64,000 nt of DNA from Longimicrobiales bacterium (GCA_958295645.1 OY282361.1:124001-188000), one strand, 5' to 3'; numbered from the stretch's first letter, positions 1 through 9,443 are shown. Notes: generated from the letters alone by a model not told the origin. Made by a program: numbers and translations.

Positions 1-3000
1 CGGACCTCCGGCGACGGCGGCGGTCAGCCTCTGCGTGCCCAAAGGCTCGCCGAGGGTCCAGGAAGTCTGCGCACGGCCCTGGGCGTCGGCGGTGGCCGCA
101 CTGGGATTCGCGCTCCCGTTTCCGGAGGCCGTCGTGAACGACACCTCGGCGTTGGCAACGGGATTGCCGCCGGTATCGAGCAACTCGACCACGACAGCGT
201 CTGACAGGGGCCGTCCGCGGACGCCGCGCTGCCGGTCGCCCGACACAACCCTAATGGCCGCCACGGTCTCCTCCGGGGCCAGGGCGGTGGCGGTGACGCG
301 CACGAATGGTCCGTCGGCAACGGCGACGGCCGCCGTGAGGCTCTGCGCGCCCGGATGGTCGCCGAGGGTCCAGGAGGTTCGCGCCCGGCCGTCGGCGTCG
401 GTGGCCGCGGTGTCGGGATCGGCGGAGCCGTCGTCCTGGGCGGGCGTGAAGGCGACGCGAGCGCTGGACACGGGTTCGCCGTCGGCGTCGAGGACCAGCG
501 CCACGACGGGCTCCTGAAGCGCCGTTCCTTGGAGAGCGCGTTGCCGGTCGCCGGCCACGATCCGAATGGAGTTCGCGGTCTCTTCCGGCGTGAGGGCGGT
601 GGCGGCGACGCGGGCGGACGGTCCGTCGGCAATGGCGACGGCTGCCGTGAGGCTCTGCGCGCCCGGGTGGTCGCCGAGGGTCCAGGAGGTTCGCGCCCGC
701 CCGTCGGCGTCGGTGGCGACGGTGTCGGGATCGGCGGCGCCGTCGCCCTGGGCGGGCGTGAAGGCGACGCGAGCGCCTGGCACGGGTTCGCCGGTGGCGT
801 CGAGGACCAGCGCCACGACGGGCTCCTGAAGCGCCGTTCCTTGGAGAGCGCGTTGCCGGTCGCCGGCCACGATCCGAATGGAGTTCGCGGTCTCCTCCGG
901 CGTGAGGGCGGTGGCGGTGACGCGCACGAATGGTCCGTCGGCAATGGCGACGGCCGCCGTGAGGCTCTGCGCGCCTGGATGGTCGTCGAGGGTCCACGAG
1001 GTTCGCGCCCGGCCGTCGGCGTCGGTGGCGACGGTGTCGGGATCGGCGGCGCCGTCGCCCTGGGCGGGCGTGAACGTCACGCGAGCGCCTGGCACGGGTT
1101 CGCCGGTGGCGTCGAGGACCAGCGCCACGACGGGCTCCTGAAGCGCCGTTCCTTGGAGAGCGCGTTGCCGGTCGCCGGCCACGATCCGAATGGAGTTCGC
1201 GGTCTCTTCCGGCGTGAGGGCGGTGGCGGCGACGCGGGCGGACGGTCCGTCGGCAATGGCGACGGCTGCCGTGAGGCTCTGCGCGCCTGGATGGTCGCCG
1301 AGGGTCCAGGAGGTTCGCGCCCGGCCGTCGGCGTCGGTGGCGACGGTGTCGGGATCGGCGGCGCCGTCGCCCTGGGCGGGCGTGAACGCGACGCGAGTGC
1401 CTGGCACGGGTTCGCCGGTGGCGTCGAGGACCAGTGCCACGACGGGCTCCTGAAGCGCCGTTCCTTGGAGAGCGCGTTGCCGGTCGCCGGCCACGATCCG
1501 AATGGAGCTCGCGGTCTCCTCCGGCGTGAGGGCGGTGGCGGTGACGCGCACGAATGGTCCGTCGGCAATGGCGACGGCCGCCGTGAGGCTCTGCGCGCCT
1601 GGATGGTCGTCGAGGGTCCAGGAGGTTCGCGCCCGGCCGTCGGCATCGGTAGCCACGGTGTCGGGATCGGCGGCGCCGTCGTCCTGGGCGGGCGTGAAGG
1701 CGACGCGAGCGCCTGGCACGGGTTCGCCGGTGGCGTCGAGGACCAGCGCCACGACGGGCTCCTGAAGCGCCGTTCCTTGGAGAGCGCGTTGCCGGTCGCC
1801 GGACACGACCCTAATGGCCGCCACGGTCTCCTCCGGGGCCAGGGCGGTGGCGGTGACGCGCACGAATGGTCCGTCGGCAACGGCGACGGCCGCCGTGAGG
1901 CTCTGCGTGCCCGGATGGTCGTCGAGGGTCCAGGAGGTTCGCGCCCGGCCGTCGGCGTCGGTGGCCACGGTGTCGGGATCGGCGGCGCCGTCGTCCTGGG
2001 CGGGCGTGAACGTCACGCGAGCGCCGGGCACGGGTTCGCCGGTGGCGTCGAGGACCAGCGCCACGACGGGCTCCTGAAGCGCCGTTCCTTGGAGAGAGCG
2101 TTGCCGGTCGCCGGCCACGATCCGAATGGAGTTCGCGGTCTCTTCCGGCGTGAGGGCGGTGGCGGCGACGCGGGCGGACGGTCCGTCGGCAATGGCGAGG
2201 GCTGCCGTGAGGCTCTGCGCGCCCGGATGGTCGCCGAGGGTCCAGGAGGTTCGCGCCCGGCCGTCGGCGTCGGTGGCCACGGTGTCGGGATCGGCGGAGC
2301 CGTCGTCCTGGGCGGGCGTGAAGGCGACGCGAGCGCCGGGCACGGGTTCGCCGTCGGCGTCGAGGACCAGTGCCACGACCGGCTCCTGAAGCGCCGTTCC
2401 TTGGAGAGAGCGTTGCCGGTCGCCGGCCACGATCCGAACGGAGTCCGCGGTCTCCTCCGGCGTGAGGGCGGTGGCGGCGACGCGGGCGGACGGCCCTCCA
2501 GCAATGGCGACGGCCACCGTGAGGCTCTGGGTTCCCGGGTGGTTGCCGAGCGTCCAGGAGGTTCGCGCCCGGCCGTCGGCGTCGGTGGCCACGGTGTCGG
2601 GATCGGCGGCGCCGTCGCCCTGGGCGGGCGTGAACGCGACACGAGCGCCTGGCACGGGTTCGCCGTCGGCGTCGAGGACCAGCGCCACGACGGAGTCCTG
2701 AAGCCCCAGTCCTTGCCGAGCGCGTTGCTGGTCGCCGGCCACGATCCGAACGGAGTCCGCGGTCTCCTCCGGCGCGAGGGCCGTGGCGGCGATGCGGGCG
2801 GAGGGCCCTCCAGCGCCGGCGACGGCCGCCGTGAGGCTCTGCGCGCCCGGGTGGTTGCCGAGCGTCCACGAGGTTCGCGCCCGGCCGTCGGCGGCCGTGG
2901 CCACCGTGTCGGGGTCGGCGGAGCCGTCGCCATCGTCCGGAGCGAAGGCCACCGAGACGCCTTCGACCGGCGAGCCCCGGGCGTCGTTCACTTGCACGAC

Positions 3001-3061
3001 CACGGCCTCCCCCAACGCGAGACCCTGGCGCACAGCCTGGCCGCCGCCCGAAACCACCTCC
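1..3061. repeat. 312-bp tandem repeat array, about 9.8 units
   Basis: A landmark near the unit boundary recurs at about 254, 566, 878, 1190, 1502, 1814, 2126, 2438 and 2750, a strict 312-bp period (104 codons). The array continues off the left edge. Units at 566-2400 differ by a few bases. The right-hand units, which are the N-terminal ones in the protein, are more divergent, as expected when amplification happens internally. Two subtypes can be told apart by the minus-strand coding of GPSARVAAT versus GPFVRVTAT. Units at 254 and 1814 share the same rare variant 1560 bp (five units) apart, which suggests a higher-order duplication. Confidence 0.95.
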
Positions 3062-3411
3062 ACGGCCGAGGTCACCTGCGCCACCGTGACCGTCGCCGTG
3101 GCGCTCAGTCCTTCGAACGACGCCGTCAGTACCCCGGATCCGTTCGCGACGGCCGTCACTAGGCCACCGGTCGTGACCGTGAACACCGCCAGCCGGCTGC
3201 TGCTCCAGGCGACCGCGCCCGTAAATGCCTTTCCGTACTGGTCGGTGATGGCCGCCGAGAACGACGCCGTCTCCCCAATCGAAACCAATGTGACCGAGGA
3301 CGGCGTGACGGCCACCGACATGGCCTTGGGCGCGGCGGGACTGTCGCTGCAGGAGGCTGCCGCCCAGATCAACAGCGCTGCTGCCCCGACTCCCGCCGCT
3401 CTCTGCCTCAT
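1..3411 (-). CDS. Ig-like repeat lipoprotein (partial, 3' end beyond window)
   Basis: The start is the ATG at 3411. The frame stays open for 1137 codons to the window edge, so the C-terminus is missing. The N-terminus is a lipoprotein signal with a short basic region, a hydrophobic stretch and lipobox AAASC (Cys about residue 21). Next comes one Big_2-like Ig domain of about 90 residues (motif AVTPSSVTL), then about ten 104-residue repeats carrying VALVLDADGEPVPG and DADGRARTSWTLG, as in invasin/Big_1-type Ig-like domains. It is probably an outer-membrane-anchored surface protein (adhesion or polymer binding), which is inference. The central repeats are almost identical at DNA level, which points to recent amplification. 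The gene is divergent from the hydrolase at 3539. The repeat-bearing opposite strand is also open over long stretches, but its product is Arg/Gly-rich and has no signal peptide. Confidence 0.85.
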   Translation of the reverse strand, partial: MRQRAAGVGAAALLIWAAASCSDSPAAPKAMSVAVTPSSVTLVSIGETASFSAAITDQYGKAFTGAVAWSSSRLAVFTVTTGGLVTAVANGSGVLTASFEGLSATATVTVAQVTSAVEVVSGGGQAVRQGLALGEAVVVQVNDARGSPVEGVSVAFAPDDGDGSADPDTVATAADGRARTSWTLGNHPGAQSLTAAVAGAGGPSARIAATALAPEETADSVRIVAGDQQRARQGLGLQDSVVALVLDADGEPVPGARVAFTPAQGDGAADPDTVATDADGRARTSWTLGNHPGTQSLTVAVAIAGGPSARVAATALTPEETADSVRIVAGDRQRSLQGTALQEPVVALVLDADGEPVPGARVAFTPAQDDGSADPDTVATDADGRARTSWTLGDHPGAQSLTAALAIADGPSARVAATALTPEETANSIRIVAGDRQRSLQGTALQEPVVALVLDATGEPVPGARVTFTPAQDDGAADPDTVATDADGRARTSWTLDDHPGTQSLTAAVAVADGPFVRVTATALAPEETVAAIRVVSGDRQRALQGTALQEPVVALVLDATGEPVPGARVAFTPAQDDGAADPDTVATDADGRARTSWTLDDHPGAQSLTAAVAIADGPFVRVTATALTPEETASSIRIVAGDRQRALQGTALQEPVVALVLDATGEPVPGTRVAFTPAQGDGAADPDTVATDADGRARTSWTLGDHPGAQSLTAAVAIADGPSARVAATALTPEETANSIRIVAGDRQRALQGTALQEPVVALVLDATGEPVPGARVTFTPAQGDGAADPDTVATDADGRARTSWTLDDHPGAQSLTAAVAIADGPFVRVTATALTPEETANSIRIVAGDRQRALQGTALQEPVVALVLDATGEPVPGARVAFTPAQGDGAADPDTVATDADGRARTSWTLGDHPGAQSLTAAVAIADGPSARVAATALTPEETANSIRIVAGDRQRALQGTALQEPVVALVLDADGEPVSSARVAFTPAQDDGSADPDTAATDADGRARTSWTLGDHPGAQSLTAAVAVADGPFVRVTATALAPEETVAAIRVVSGDRQRGVRGRPLSDAVVVELLDTGGNPVANAEVSFTTASGNGSANPSAATADAQGRAQTSWTLGEPLGTQRLTAAVAGGP

Positions 3412-3538
3412 GGCTTCGTCCCCCGCCTCAAGACGCCGCTCCGCTCCCGGCACAAGTTCGCACCATGGATATCTTAATCGCATGGCAACTCGACTAGCAC
3501 GGCCGGCCTCGGCCGCACGGCTTCGACGGGGGGTGAGC

Positions 3539-4363
3539 ATGGCGAGGAACGGGCGGACGCTTCGGCTTGCGACATGGCTGGTTTGCTTCGTGGCGGTCGG
3601 CGTCGCCTCCTGCGAGAGGGATTCGCGGCCCGCCGCCGGGGAAGCCGTGGTGCTGGTTCACGGCCTCGGCCGCACCGAGCGCTCGATGGCGGTGCTCGCG
3701 CAACGCCTTCGCTGGGCGGGCTACGACGTGACAGCCTTCGGCTACGATTCGCGCCTGGACCCGGTCGCTCGCCAAGCGGAGGCCCTCGAAGAAATGGTAG
3801 CGCGTTGCTGCGCCGAAGCTCGCCGCGTTCACTTTGTGGGGCACTCGCTCGGCGGCATCGTCATCCGCAGCTATCTCGCCGCCCAGCCGCCCGATTCGCT
3901 GGGCCGCGTCGTCCTCTTGGTTCCGCCCAGCCGGGGCAGCGAGCTGGCCGACTGGATACGCGGCATTCCCGTGGCCTCGGAGGCGTTGGGCCCTGCCGGC
4001 CGCGCCCTGGGGACCGGAGAGTCCGACATGCCGGCCAGACTGCCGCCCCCGGCCTACGAGATGGGCATCGTCGCGGGCGACCGCAGCGTCAATCCCCTGG
4101 GCTCGGCCTTCATCGAGGGGCCCGACGACGGCATGGTCGCGCTCGCCCGAACGCGCGTGGAGGGAGCGCCGATGGTCGTCCTTCCCCGGTCGCACGCTTT
4201 CATCATGAACAGCCGCCACGCCGCCCGGGCAGTCGTCCAGTTTCTCCGGACGGGAGCGTTCGAAGCCCAAGGCGCGCCCGCGCCCCCGAGCGATGTCCCG
4301 GGTGGCGCAGACGGCCGAGGCGGTGCGCCTGGCGCGCCCGCACCGCCTAGCGATGTCCCCTGA
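3539..4363 (+). CDS. Alpha/beta hydrolase lipoprotein (lipase/esterase-like)
   Basis: The start is the ATG at 3539, preceded by a purine-rich GGGGGTGAG site. An in-frame ATG at 3482 is less likely because the lipoprotein signal begins after 3539. The product is 274 aa: a signal peptide ending in lipobox GVASC, then an alpha/beta hydrolase core. The strand-1 motif VVLVHGLGRT and the nucleophile elbow GHSLGG (Ser about residue 103) are clear; an Asp in GPDDGMV and a His in SHAFIM are candidates for the rest of the triad. This resembles secreted triacylglycerol lipase or PGAP1-like esterases; the substrate is unknown. The last 30 residues are a low-complexity tail in which GAPAPPSDVP occurs twice, from a 60-bp duplication. 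The stop overlaps the following broken acetyltransferase reading frame. Confidence 0.8.
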   Translation: MARNGRTLRLATWLVCFVAVGVASCERDSRPAAGEAVVLVHGLGRTERSMAVLAQRLRWAGYDVTAFGYDSRLDPVARQAEALEEMVARCCAEARRVHFVGHSLGGIVIRSYLAAQPPDSLGRVVLLVPPSRGSELADWIRGIPVASEALGPAGRALGTGESDMPARLPPPAYEMGIVAGDRSVNPLGSAFIEGPDDGMVALARTRVEGAPMVVLPRSHAFIMNSRHAARAVVQFLRTGAFEAQGAPAPPSDVPGGADGRGGAPGAPAPPSDVP

Positions 4364-4480
4364 CCAGCCTTCGGCGACGCTCCGTTCCATGAAGTCCGAG
4401 GACCGGCCTCCGGCGGTGCTCCGTCCCATGAAGTCCGAGGACTGGCCTTCGGTGGCGGCCATCTACCGCGAGGGGATCGC
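4270..4480. repeat. Two short tandem duplications (60 bp and 39 bp)
   Basis: A 60-bp unit is repeated at 4271 and 4331 (GGCGCGCCCG followed 20 bases on by CGATGTCCC) and lengthens the tail of the hydrolase. Immediately after it, a 39-bp unit around ATGAAGTCCGAGGA is repeated at 4389 and 4428, duplicating the first 13 codons of the acetyltransferase homology. Both are multiples of three and keep frame. Confidence 0.85.
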
Positions 4481-4720
4481 GACAGGAGACGCCACGTTCG
4501 AGACGACAGTCCCCGCCTGGGAGGACTGGGACGCGGCGCGCCGTCCGGACTGCGGGATCGTGGCCGAGGTTGGCGGGCCCGCAACCGGCGAGCCGGAAGA
4601 CCCCGCGGCGCCGGACCCCTCGCGAGCCGTCGGGGGGTTCGCGTGTCTGAGCCCGGTGTCGCGGCGGGCCGTGTACGCGGGCGTGGCGGAGGTGATGGTC
4701 TACGTGGCCGCTTCGTGCAG
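4353..4720 (+). pseudogene. Truncated GNAT acetyltransferase (phosphinothricin acetyltransferase-like)
   Basis: From about 4428 the frame reads like the N-terminal two thirds of the PAT/Bar group of GNAT enzymes: SVAAIYREGIATGDATFET, then GFACLSPVSRRAVYAGVAEV. The family continues with the acetyl-CoA-binding loop (Arg/Gly-rich, RGxGxG/A) and the last helices. Here the similarity stops after VMVYVAAS, and the frame runs on as unrelated sequence into the 3' end of the opposing propeller gene, finally stopping at 4994. The acetyl-CoA-binding half is therefore missing and the protein should be inactive. A duplicated 13-codon start region precedes it. A deletion joining the gene to its convergent neighbour is the simplest explanation. 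Confidence 0.7.
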
Positions 4721-4761
4721 GGAGCTGGGGCTGTCCGGGCGGGCGCCGGGCCTGCGCTCGG

Positions 4762-6009
4762 CTAAGAGCCGTCCGGTCGCTCGATTCGGTACACGTCCAC
4801 GTAGTCGAGGTCCAGGCTGTCCCGCCGAATCGTCACGACGTGTTCCGCGCCTAGTGCCGGGATGCCTCTGCTGGCGGGCGCCTCGATCCGGGCCAGCAGA
4901 TCGCCGTCGGCGGCGAAGACCTCCCACCAGTTGCCGTCGGCCGCCGCCACGTCTACCCAAAGGCGGCCGTCCGGAGCGACGAACAGCGTCTTGACGATGG
5001 GCTTCACCGACGGCCGGCCCGGCAGATCCGGCTCGCAGGGCACGCCGGGATTCTCGCTTCGGAAGTTGCGGATTCCTTCGGAAGCCGCCTCCCATTCGGC
5101 GGCGCTCAAGGGGGCCGGCTCGGCCTCGCGCTCGATGACGCGCACCGTGTCGGCGCCTTGGGTCACCGCAATGCGGTAGGCGTTCGTCATCGCCGAGTAC
5201 AGCAGGCCGCCGGGACCGGGGTGCTGGACCAAGCTGGGCGCGAAGGGGATCGAGTAGAAAAGCTTGCGATCCTCGGCGGTGCACACGATATGGGACGCCG
5301 GTTCCTCCGGCTGCGGCAACTTCGAGATCGCGATGTCCGTCGGCCCCTCGGGACCGTGCCCGACGTAGAAGTGGTCGAAGTCGTGCTCGGGGAGGAAGTC
5401 GTCCGCGTAGACTTCCTCCGGACTCACCGGGTAGAGCCGCAATCCCGATCCCGAGACGCCTTGGGTGGCCGTCTCGCGCTGGCCAAGGTGGTCGCCCGCC
5501 GCGGAGAACTCGCTGATGCGCGCGTTGGCGTAGTCGAGCGCCAAGAGCCGGTCTCCAACCCATGCGATCGAATAGAGGGACTCGAACTCGCCCGGACCCT
5601 GGCCGCGGCGTCCGAAGCTCCAGCGATGCGAGCCGTCCAGTCCGAAGACCCGGACTTCCCAGTTCAAGCGATCGGCTACGAACACTTCGTCGTCCGCCCC
5701 CAGAGCCACAGCCACCACCCGGCCGAAGTCCTCTGGACCGGCCGCCGTCGACAGAGCGCCGGCGCCCATGGACGCGACAAGATCCAGCCGCCAGACGGGA
5801 GGGGTTCCCATGTTGGTGACTCGGATCACGCCGTCCGAAGGGAGGCTCTCGTCGGGTCCGCAGGCCGCCGCGACGAGCACGGCCGCCGCCGATGCCGTGC
5901 GAACCGCGACCGCTCCCCAAGCTGGGCATCTCTTCGCGCACCATGTTCGCCGCGAGGTTCGCCGCCAAACTGTCCTGGTCTCTGGGTCTCCGAGTCCTGT
6001 CTGCCCCAT
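4762..6009 (-). CDS. 6-bladed beta-propeller lipoprotein
   Basis: The start is the ATG at 6009, because AAGGGAGG lies 5 bases upstream; the frame is open further up but without such a site. The product is 415 aa. After an unusually long, Arg-rich N-terminal region (about 35 residues) comes a hydrophobic stretch ending in lipobox LVAAAC. The body shows NHL/6-bladed-propeller signatures: VALGADDEVFVADRLNWEV, FGRRGQGPGEF, and a C-terminal strand DGRLWVDVAAADGNWWEVF followed by YVDVYRIERPD. Such secreted propellers of unknown ligand are common in Gemmatimonadota and Bacteroidota. Its 3' end converges on the truncated acetyltransferase. Confidence 0.75.
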   Translation of the reverse strand: MGQTGLGDPETRTVWRRTSRRTWCAKRCPAWGAVAVRTASAAAVLVAAACGPDESLPSDGVIRVTNMGTPPVWRLDLVASMGAGALSTAAGPEDFGRVVAVALGADDEVFVADRLNWEVRVFGLDGSHRWSFGRRGQGPGEFESLYSIAWVGDRLLALDYANARISEFSAAGDHLGQRETATQGVSGSGLRLYPVSPEEVYADDFLPEHDFDHFYVGHGPEGPTDIAISKLPQPEEPASHIVCTAEDRKLFYSIPFAPSLVQHPGPGGLLYSAMTNAYRIAVTQGADTVRVIEREAEPAPLSAAEWEAASEGIRNFRSENPGVPCEPDLPGRPSVKPIVKTLFVAPDGRLWVDVAAADGNWWEVFAADGDLLARIEAPASRGIPALGAEHVVTIRRDSLDLDYVDVYRIERPDGS

Positions 6010-6128
6010 CCTGTCCTCCCTTGATCGATTCCGCTGTGCCGTGACAGCCGACAAACCAACCCATAACATTAACGACAAACGTTGGGCGGCTCCCTAGTCG
6101 CGCCGCCCCCTCAAGTCCCATCCGGGAG

Positions 6129-9100
6129 ATGACCCTCGTGAGTTCCCCCAGCAACACTCGGCGCCGCTCGGCGGCCCCGCCGGCCCGGCCCGGGTCGCTC
6201 CTTCGGCCCTTCCGGCTGCCCGCCCTCCGGCTCGTCGCTGTCGGCCCGCTTGCCGCCGCCACCGGCCTGCTCGCTACCGTCCTCCCTCTTGCCGTTGTCG
6301 GCCTGCTCGCCGCCCCGCGTCCTCTCGTCGCCGTCGGCCCGCTTGCCGCCGCCGCACCCGCCCAGGCCCAGGCCCAGGACGACGACGCCGACCCGCTCGC
6401 TCTCGCGACCGCGGCCCTCGAGTTCCGCGCGCTCGGTCCCACCATCATGGGCGGGCGCGTGGCCGACTTGGCGGTCGTCGAAACCGATCCGCGCGTCTTC
6501 TACGTCGGCGTGGCCACGGGGGGCGTCTGGAAGACCGAGAACGCGGGCATCACCTTCGAGCACGTCTTCAAGGACGAGGCCACCGCTTCCGTGGGGGACG
6601 TGACGGTCGCCCCCTCCAATCCCAACGTCGTCTGGGTGGGGACCGGCGAGCCGCAGAACCGGCAGAGTTCGCCCTGGGGCCACGGCGTGTACCGGTCCAC
6701 CGACGCGGGCAGGACGTGGACGCATTTGGGGCTGGAGGACACGCACCACATCGCGCGCATCCAAGTCCACCCGCGCGACCCCGACGTGGCCTACGTCGCC
6801 GCGGTGGGCCATCTGTGGGGACCCAATCCCGAACGGGGCGTCTATCGCACCCGGGACGGCGGCGCGAGCTGGGAACAGGTGCTGCACGTGGACGAGGACA
6901 CGGGCGCGATCGACTTGGCGATGGACCCGTCGGACCCTCGGACGCTGTTCGCTGCCATGTACCAGCGCCGTCGGCGGGCTTGGGGATTCAACGGCGGCGG
7001 ACCGGGAAGCGGCATCTACCGCACCACGGACGGCGGGGACGAATGGACCGAGCTGACACAGGGTCTTCCCGTCGGCGACAAGGGGCGGATCGGGCTGGGC
7101 ATCTACCGCGGGGACGGAAACGTGGTCTTCGCCTTGGTGGAGGCGGACGCCCGCGCGCCGGGACAGGGCTTCGGCGGAGGCGGGCAGGAGGGCCGGCGCC
7201 GCAACGGCGTCTACCGCTCCACGGACCGGGGCGAGACGTGGGAGCGCTTGAGCGGCACGAACAACCGCCCCATGTACTACAGCCAGATTTGGGTGGACCC
7301 GAACGACCCCGAGCGTCTCTATTTGGGCGGATCGAGCATGTACCGCTCCTCCGACGGGGGCCGCAACTTCACGCCCGACGCGGCGGCCGGCGTCCACCTG
7401 GACCACCACGCGCTCTGGATCGACCCCGCCGACTCGGACCACCTGATCCTGGGCGGCGACGGCGGCGTCTCGGTCAGCTGGGACCGGTCCGACAACTGGT
7501 ACCAGCTGCGCAACCTGCCCATCGCCCAGTTCTACGAGATCGGCGTGGACATGCGCGATCCCTATCACGTCTGCGGCGGCCTTCAGGACAACGGCTCCTG
7601 GTGCGCGCCGTCGGACACGTGGTCAAACCAGGGGATTCGCACGCGCGACTGGTACAACGTCGGCTCGGGCGACGGCTTCTTCACCGTCATGCACCCCGCA
7701 AGTCCGAACCTGATGTTCGCGGAGTCGCAGGGCGGCAACCTCACGCGCGTCGATCGGGCGACGGGCGAGCGAGCTCGGATTCGCCCGGTGGCCAGGCCCA
7801 CGGCCGAGGACGAGGAGCGCGATCTGCGCTGGAACTGGAACACGCCGATGCTGCTCTCCGAGCACGACGACCAAGTCGTCTACGCCGGCGCGAACGTCCT
7901 CTTCCGCTCCTCCGACTTGGGCCGGAGCTGGCAGGAGATCAGCCCCGACCTGACCTACGCCGTCGACCGCGACACGCTGGAGCTCATGGGCGTGGCCGGG
8001 AGCGAGCCCCAGATGTCCCGCAACGACGGCCAATCCACCTACGGCAACCTGACAGCGGTCGCCGAGTCGCCCTCGGATCCCGCCGTCCTCTACACCGGAA
8101 GCGACGACGGCCGCCTTCACGGCACCCGCGACGGAGGCGCCACTTGGCAGGACCTGACGCCCAACGTGGACGGCCTGCCGCCGCACACCTACGTCACGCG
8201 CATCGTGGCCTCGCACGGAGCCTCTGGCGCCGTCTTCGCCGCCTTCGACGGACACCGCAACGACGACTTCGCCCCCTACCTCTACGCCAGCGACGACTTC
8301 GGCGAGAACTGGGAGCCGATCACGGACGGGCTGCCGCAGACGTCCCTGAACGCCTTGGCCCAGCACCCCGCGGCTCCGAACCTGCTTTTCGCGGGCAGCG
8401 AGGTGGGCGTCCACTTCTCCATCGACGCGGGCGAGAGCTGGTCGCGCTTGGACGGGGGCCTGCCGACGGTTCCCGTGGACGACATCGTGGTGCACCCGAG
8501 GGACAACGACTTGGTGATCGGCACGCACGGACTGGGCATCTGGATCATGGACGACATCGCGCCGCTGGCGGAGCTGTCGGCGGAGGTGCTGGCGTCGGCG
8601 GCGCATCTGTTCTCGGTGCGCCGGGCCACGTCGTACAACCCGTACCGGCCTCAGGGCTGGACGCCGGGCATCTACGCCGCGCCCAACCCGGCCGCAGGCG
8701 CCCGCATGAGGTACTGGCTGGGCGAGGCGGCGACCGGCGGCGTGGGCCTCGTGGTGAGCGACGAGAGCGGGGTGGTGCGCGAGGTGCGTGGACAGGGGAA
8801 GGCCGGCCTCAACGAGGTGATTTGGAACTTGCGGCTCGTGGAGGAGGACGAGGCCGCGACCGGGACCGGATCGAACGCCGGAACGGGCCCCCGCGTGTTG
8901 CCCGGCCGGTACACGGTGGCGTTGCACGCGGATGCGGACACGCTGGAGACGTCGTTCGAAGTGCGGCTGGATCCGCGCGTCTCGCTTTCCCGGGCCGACT
9001 TGGAGGCCCGCCACGCCGCGATGATGGATTCGTATCGCTTGGCCGGCCCGGTGCAGGCGGCCCGCCGCCGTCTCGCCTCCATGGCCGAGCAGCTCGAGGT

Positions 9101-9443
9101 GGTCGAGGAACGGGTGGAGGAAGCCGCGGACAGCGTGCCCGAGGAGATCTCGGCGGCGATCGAGTCGTTCGAGGAGGCGCTGGAGGAGACCCGCGAGGCG
9201 CTTCAGGAGGCCGCGCCCGGCGCCGCCGCCTGGCGGACCATCGAGGGCGCCAGCGTCCTGCCGACGGCCGACCAGCTCTGGCTGATCGATCGGTCCTGGG
9301 AAGAGGTCCCTCCGGTGATCGAGAGCGTGAACGAGCTGCTGGCGGAGAGGCTCCCCGCGCTCTACGACATGCTGGCCGAAGCCGGCGTGCGCCCGGAGAC
9401 GGGCGATCCGGTGCCGGTGCCGAGAAGGGGTGGTTCCGGGTAG
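6129..9443 (+). CDS. Secreted BNR/sortilin-like beta-propeller protein
   Basis: The product is 1104 aa with an ATG at 6129 and CATCCGGGAG upstream. It has an unusually long hydrophobic N-terminus (about 75 residues) in which LVAVGPLAAA occurs twice, ending in an AQAQAQ signal-cleavage region. The mature part has repeated Asp-box/BNR motifs of sialidase and sortilin (VPS10) propellers: GVWKTENAGITF, GVYRSTDAGRTW, GIYRTTDGGDEW, GVYRSTDRGETW. The family is annotated as WD40/YVTN/BNR-like repeat protein, often encoded beside S9 peptidases as here. The C-terminal 200 residues form a helical/coiled region rich in Glu and Ala. A binding or glycosidase role cannot be told from the sequence. The S9 peptidase gene follows 216 bp downstream in the same direction. 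Confidence 0.85.
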   Translation: MTLVSSPSNTRRRSAAPPARPGSLLRPFRLPALRLVAVGPLAAATGLLATVLPLAVVGLLAAPRPLVAVGPLAAAAPAQAQAQDDDADPLALATAALEFRALGPTIMGGRVADLAVVETDPRVFYVGVATGGVWKTENAGITFEHVFKDEATASVGDVTVAPSNPNVVWVGTGEPQNRQSSPWGHGVYRSTDAGRTWTHLGLEDTHHIARIQVHPRDPDVAYVAAVGHLWGPNPERGVYRTRDGGASWEQVLHVDEDTGAIDLAMDPSDPRTLFAAMYQRRRRAWGFNGGGPGSGIYRTTDGGDEWTELTQGLPVGDKGRIGLGIYRGDGNVVFALVEADARAPGQGFGGGGQEGRRRNGVYRSTDRGETWERLSGTNNRPMYYSQIWVDPNDPERLYLGGSSMYRSSDGGRNFTPDAAAGVHLDHHALWIDPADSDHLILGGDGGVSVSWDRSDNWYQLRNLPIAQFYEIGVDMRDPYHVCGGLQDNGSWCAPSDTWSNQGIRTRDWYNVGSGDGFFTVMHPASPNLMFAESQGGNLTRVDRATGERARIRPVARPTAEDEERDLRWNWNTPMLLSEHDDQVVYAGANVLFRSSDLGRSWQEISPDLTYAVDRDTLELMGVAGSEPQMSRNDGQSTYGNLTAVAESPSDPAVLYTGSDDGRLHGTRDGGATWQDLTPNVDGLPPHTYVTRIVASHGASGAVFAAFDGHRNDDFAPYLYASDDFGENWEPITDGLPQTSLNALAQHPAAPNLLFAGSEVGVHFSIDAGESWSRLDGGLPTVPVDDIVVHPRDNDLVIGTHGLGIWIMDDIAPLAELSAEVLASAAHLFSVRRATSYNPYRPQGWTPGIYAAPNPAAGARMRYWLGEAATGGVGLVVSDESGVVREVRGQGKAGLNEVIWNLRLVEEDEAATGTGSNAGTGPRVLPGRYTVALHADADTLETSFEVRLDPRVSLSRADLEARHAAMMDSYRLAGPVQAARRRLASMAEQLEVVEERVEEAADSVPEEISAAIESFEEALEETREALQEAAPGAAAWRTIEGASVLPTADQLWLIDRSWEEVPPVIESVNELLAERLPALYDMLAEAGVRPETGDPVPVPRRGGSG

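Noticed and set aside
1-3061. CRISPR array
   Set aside because: Units are 312 bp with no unique spacers, are coding in one frame, and no cas genes are present.
355-3162. Open 935-codon frame on the plus strand across the Ig-like array
   Set aside because: It is the antisense of the repeat array. The product is Arg/Gly/His-rich without domain or signal, while the minus strand has a lipobox and Ig-like motifs. Repetition of a stop-free unit explains the length.
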